DNA from: Armatimonadota bacterium | GTDB taxonomy: Bacteria > Armatimonadota > Hebobacteria > CAIYQO01 | DNA length: 64,000 nt | Assembly (NCBI GenBank): GCA_029553475.1 | Contig: JAKPKV010000114.1 | Span: 1-64,000, forward strand | Direction: 5' to 3' | Part shown: positions 62,101 through 64,000 of the stretch, in pieces | How positions within the stretch are numbered: the stretch's first letter is position 1 | How the letters are laid out: each line of letters begins with the position of its first letter | Program-made: the position numbers and the translations under genes | The notes under the pieces: model-generated | What the model saw: the letters and a program-made list of their open reading frames with translations, nothing else | What the model was told of the DNA's origin: nothing | Database searches by the model: none

Positions 62101-63620
62101 CCGCCGCACTGCCCGCCGCCGCGCGGGTGGCCGTCCCAGCGCACGGCGTCCCAGCCGAACATCTCCACCGAGCGGATGACCTCCTCGGCGGCGATGCGCG
62201 TCATGCGCGGGGTGGCGTCGGGGTTGATGGGCAAAAAGTCCTGCCAGCCCAGCGGCTTGTCAAACACCCCGCCGCGCACCTGCGGCCCGAAGCCGATGGG
62301 GAAGAACTCCTTGTTCTTGAAGCGGTCCAGGCTCTTGACGTTGACGCCTTCCCACATGCCCACCGGGTAGCGGTACTGCCCGCGGTGGTCCAGCGGATAG
62401 TCGTAGGCCGTCTTCCAGCCCAGGTACCCGGACATGATGAACTTGCCGTAGGTGACGCAGGCGTAGCCCTGCTTCTGCGCCTCTTCGATGAGGCTCCGCA
62501 AGCCTTGCTTCTGCAGGTGGTAGCAGGTCTGCCCGGAGAACCACCAGTCCGTGTCCGAGCTCATCTCCACCATGTCCTCTTCCGCCCAGGCGAACATCTC
62601 GCCGCAGTTCTGGTACAGCCTGCGCGAGGCGGTGACGAGCTCGCGCTGCCGCTCCCGGCTCAACAGCGAGTTGCCGAAGCGGATCACGATGCCGCTGTGG
62701 ATGGCCGTGCGGTAGAAATTGGTGACGATGTTGAAATATTCCGTCGCCTCGCTGCGGTCTTTCCCATCGGCGGAGGTGTAGACCGCCACCAGCGCGTGGC
62801 CCAGCTCGCGCCGCGGCAGCGGAATCTCGAAGGTCAGCGTTTGCGGTTTCTCGGTGAGGGTGACGGGGATCTCCTTCACCTTCTCGCGGACGTTGACGCC
62901 GTGCTCCAAATACAGGGTCAGCGTGCCGTTCGCGCCGCCCGTGCCCACCGTGCGCAGCGTCGCCGTGCCGTTCAGCGTGTCGCCGGGCAGGTAGCGGATT
63001 TTATCGGTGGTCACGCCGGCGACGTAGCCGCTGTGCGACAGCGGGATGAGCTCGGCGTCGTCCAGCGCGAAATACTGGTGCTCGCGCGGGCTCAGGCCGA
63101 AGGCGATCTCGCCCATGCCCAGATCGGGGTCGGCGTCCGGGCCGTCGTGCGCGGCGACTTTCGTCTCCAGCGCCTGGTGCTTGAACGCCTCCGCGTCGGC
63201 CCAGGCGGCCAGCGACAGCCGCAGCGGGCCGTCGGGGATGACCACCTGCACGCTCTTCCACTCCGGCTGGTTGGCGCGCGCGAAGAAGAGCGAGGATAGA
63301 TTGCCCGCCTCCTCCTCGTTCACCCGCACCGTCAGCCCGGAGTTCCACGCCACCTCGTCGGCGACGTGCGAGGCGCGCAGCTTCAGCCGCAGCCGATAGA
63401 CTCCGCCGGGCATGGCGTCGCGGGAATATGTCACTGTTGACCGCTGATTGATCGGGTAGCCCAGCGTCGTCTTATGCCTGCCCGGCACCCCTTCGATCTC
63501 GCTGGCCTCCCCGCGCCACTGCGCCGCCGGCAGCGCCACCGTCCCCTGGGCCAACAGGGCGACCGGCAGCAGGCAGGCCAGACACAGACCGAGCACCAGC
63601 ATCGCAACGTGACGCACCAT
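59139..63620 (-). CDS. Giant secreted protein with TIM-barrel glycosidase-like and GATase-like domains
   Basis: The product is 1493 aa, start at 63620 (MVRHVAMLVLGLCLACLLPVALLAQ signal peptide) after GGGGAG. N-terminal beta-sandwich domains (~30-300) carry CBM-like motifs. Around 310-650 is a barrel with CVTYGKFIMSGYLGWKTAYDYP, MFGWDAVRWDGHPRGGG (~493) and FQHGYNYYFVQNKPDPS, like GH66/alpha-galactosidase-type folds. A GATase-like beta-galactosidase-trimerisation segment (YVKAGGGVLFTGGEYAFGKGGYDF, ~985) follows, and the helical C-terminus (~1180-1493) holds HEAT-like stretches. I infer a glycan-active exported protein, with no certain catalytic residues. The last residues VGQPN overlap an AT-rich repeat. 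Confidence 0.6.
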   Translation of the reverse strand: MVRHVAMLVLGLCLACLLPVALLAQGTVALPAAQWRGEASEIEGVPGRHKTTLGYPINQRSTVTYSRDAMPGGVYRLRLKLRASHVADEVAWNSGLTVRVNEEEAGNLSSLFFARANQPEWKSVQVVIPDGPLRLSLAAWADAEAFKHQALETKVAAHDGPDADPDLGMGEIAFGLSPREHQYFALDDAELIPLSHSGYVAGVTTDKIRYLPGDTLNGTATLRTVGTGGANGTLTLYLEHGVNVREKVKEIPVTLTEKPQTLTFEIPLPRRELGHALVAVYTSADGKDRSEATEYFNIVTNFYRTAIHSGIVIRFGNSLLSRERQRELVTASRRLYQNCGEMFAWAEEDMVEMSSDTDWWFSGQTCYHLQKQGLRSLIEEAQKQGYACVTYGKFIMSGYLGWKTAYDYPLDHRGQYRYPVGMWEGVNVKSLDRFKNKEFFPIGFGPQVRGGVFDKPLGWQDFLPINPDATPRMTRIAAEEVIRSVEMFGWDAVRWDGHPRGGGQCGGEGTYDYYAALRTQALVRYFKDIVNAKYPNFQHGYNYYFVQNKPDPSWGIEDFELDELCRGGGLVMNESIRNSAGRPFEWIAHNIQVEGDLSRERGGLLLGISCDGESKRDEFVEAILYFAGGMRPMGQVSSNRLINRYGTRYSKYVFDERLRRLAKPEGVLKPAGETTVWWQPFVYETPREGQAAQLVVNLLNIPRKATPKAEQDPRPKWDMNTGTEPFRMGLTLPAGYTATGAHFIDPFTLDVTPAEVKGNAVAVPTVDAWLVLVVDLQVADGAPTLAAQFGPPRTFGVKRQDLGVERLDPKPLDISKEAVDVNKDMSFLAPKRATPATPEQDLDALGWDARNAALLAMAAKRTPDDLLKGWWKGGSLPADLKLKDKPPVFPDLTPRRDGRLDIYYGRGAMDYRLRMWDIFAGFPRARVHDGKLSGILRQSPGMGLSDGIGWRNFPAYDLLLYTSIPHCAIGAENSYALVEYVKAGGGVLFTGGEYAFGKGGYDFTVLERELLPVQCTETVDVKYAEETPFPLEPGKDFAELGVKVNFAAKPAFWCYNRVALKPDPRVKVFLKSGNRPILVGWQLGKGRVACLLVDHRGMSGDGVTMFFDWADWPALARAAMRWAAPDAGTTDPPAARPDIPALLKTLAADTATDVSIRATRGDGPDAELDLGLDGAGMILDEKSLKKRIPLLEHLLRGDGPEVGLALAEQAIKIGNLPEGLRQNMLDFVRRHRPAAGLAAAAEAALADANPAAREVAMQVLGIAGGPAFLNVVKKPPSADVTNAFARDRALACGIAFCTTPDLVALGKAKVDAINKEEAGRKQYYVGLTGGTDFSLAAPEQPCINTETFYLRVGWLAYLSRQDPATYGAQFAREWLMISQYQDYADLTISGIWSDRVLTGPQKQAKVKPLQAFQRDLDWLDRVAEPAMEHLLTTRPDIVAKGFCAARFNAEADRALNFLLRFTPAETKAVLTALSGAEHARLAEFGKARVGQPN

Positions 63621-63762
63621 GCATCTCCCCCCGTGTGCCGTATACGCGCACTGATTCAGTTGGACAATTCGCCGGCGGGAAGGTTCCGACCTTCCGCGCG
63701 GCGGGCATTCTCGTGGAGTCCGAGCGATGACGGGGACGGCGGCAACATCGCGCACACCGCCG
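63621..63762. other. Short intergenic region
   Basis: 142 bp between minus-strand genes. No promoter with good consensus or hairpin is obvious. Confidence 0.4.
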
Positions 63763-64000
63763 CTACCGGCCGTACAGGCGCACCGCGTAGACCCGCGCCG
63801 CCGGGCAGCCCGCCGTGGCGTGAATGACCAGCCGCAGCGCCGCGGTGGTGACGGCTTCGAAAATCACCTCGCGCTTCCGGAAGCGGTTGCCCGTCTCCCG
63901 ATAGACCGTCCGCCACCGCTCGCCGTCCCGCGCCCGCAGCTCCCAGTCCGTCGCCAGCGTGGCGGGGAGCCGGTCCGGGCCGTCGAGGGGGGCGTGCAGG
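63763..64000 (-). CDS. C-terminal fragment of a gene entering from the right edge
   Basis: Not in the ORF track because it lacks a start inside the window. The minus-strand frame is open from 64000 to a TAG at 63763-63765 (about 79 codons). It ends with WRTVYRETGNRFRKREVIFEAVTTAALRLVIHATAGCPAARVYAVRLYGR, a discoidin/CBM-like closing strand pattern often found at the C-terminus of secreted or FAD-dependent oxidoreductase-like proteins. The main domain is outside the window. Confidence 0.7.
   Translation of the reverse strand, partial: LHAPLDGPDRLPATLATDWELRARDGERWRTVYRETGNRFRKREVIFEAVTTAALRLVIHATAGCPAARVYAVRLYGR

Overview
The window is a GC-rich bacterial chromosome segment. It most resembles Armatimonadota. 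This is an inference from (i) prepilins with the [29 protein letters not shown]-type head followed by an H-X9-DG motif, (ii) outer-membrane porins ending in Phe, which imply a diderm cell, and (iii) many large secreted carbohydrate-active or unclassifiable proteins. No rRNA, tRNA, CRISPR array or intact transposase was seen. The N-terminus of a prepilin leaves the left edge, and a gene C-terminus enters from the right edge.

Layout. 1-10 kb: a truncated prepilin gene, a repeat-rich spacer, a heparinase II/III-like protein, an unclassified enzyme-like protein and a secreted TolB-type propeller protein. 10-19 kb: a long inverted repeat, prmA, a helical protein, a prepilin with a DUF4082-like tail divergent from a LacI-type regulator with a perfect operator, a cupin, a DUF1385 protein and rpmE. 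19-30 kb: a pentapeptide-repeat protein, a prepilin fused to a PstS-like phosphate-binding domain, recG, membrane proteins, queC and small proteins. 30-38 kb: an unknown protein, a zinc-ribbon/TPR protein, an aldo/keto reductase, a GH130 phosphorylase-like protein and a GH2 enzyme. 38-47 kb: two porins, two tandem PstS proteins and PstC, then thioredoxin and a GAF-PAS histidine kinase. 47-53 kb: a sulfur locus with a YezD-like small protein behind a terminator-bearing leader, a prepilin fused to an SsuA/NMT1-like substrate-binding domain, a second anchored binding protein, permease, ATPase and cysteine synthase. 53-64 kb: giant secreted proteins, a small beta-barrel protein and a Gfo/Idh/MocA oxidoreductase.

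Most notable system: type IV pilin-like heads are fused to ABC-transporter solute-binding domains in two unrelated nutrient pathways, phosphate (20459-21871) and sulfonate/sulfur (47942-49354). The phosphate fusion is preceded by six TTNAG-like heptamers at 10-11 bp spacing. The same kind of array (four heptamers, exact 11 bp period) lies upstream of the porin that opens the porin-PstS-PstS-PstC cluster. This links the fusion to the phosphate regulon from sequence alone. The inference is a set of pseudopilus-assembled or pseudopilin-anchored solute receptors.

Intergenic DNA is crowded with palindromic repeats. They include four ~163 bp MITE-like elements with TNA target duplications, paired GGGGACTGTCCCC-type REP sequences in head-to-head doublets, a 148 bp-arm inverted repeat, and several further families, some nested inside one another.
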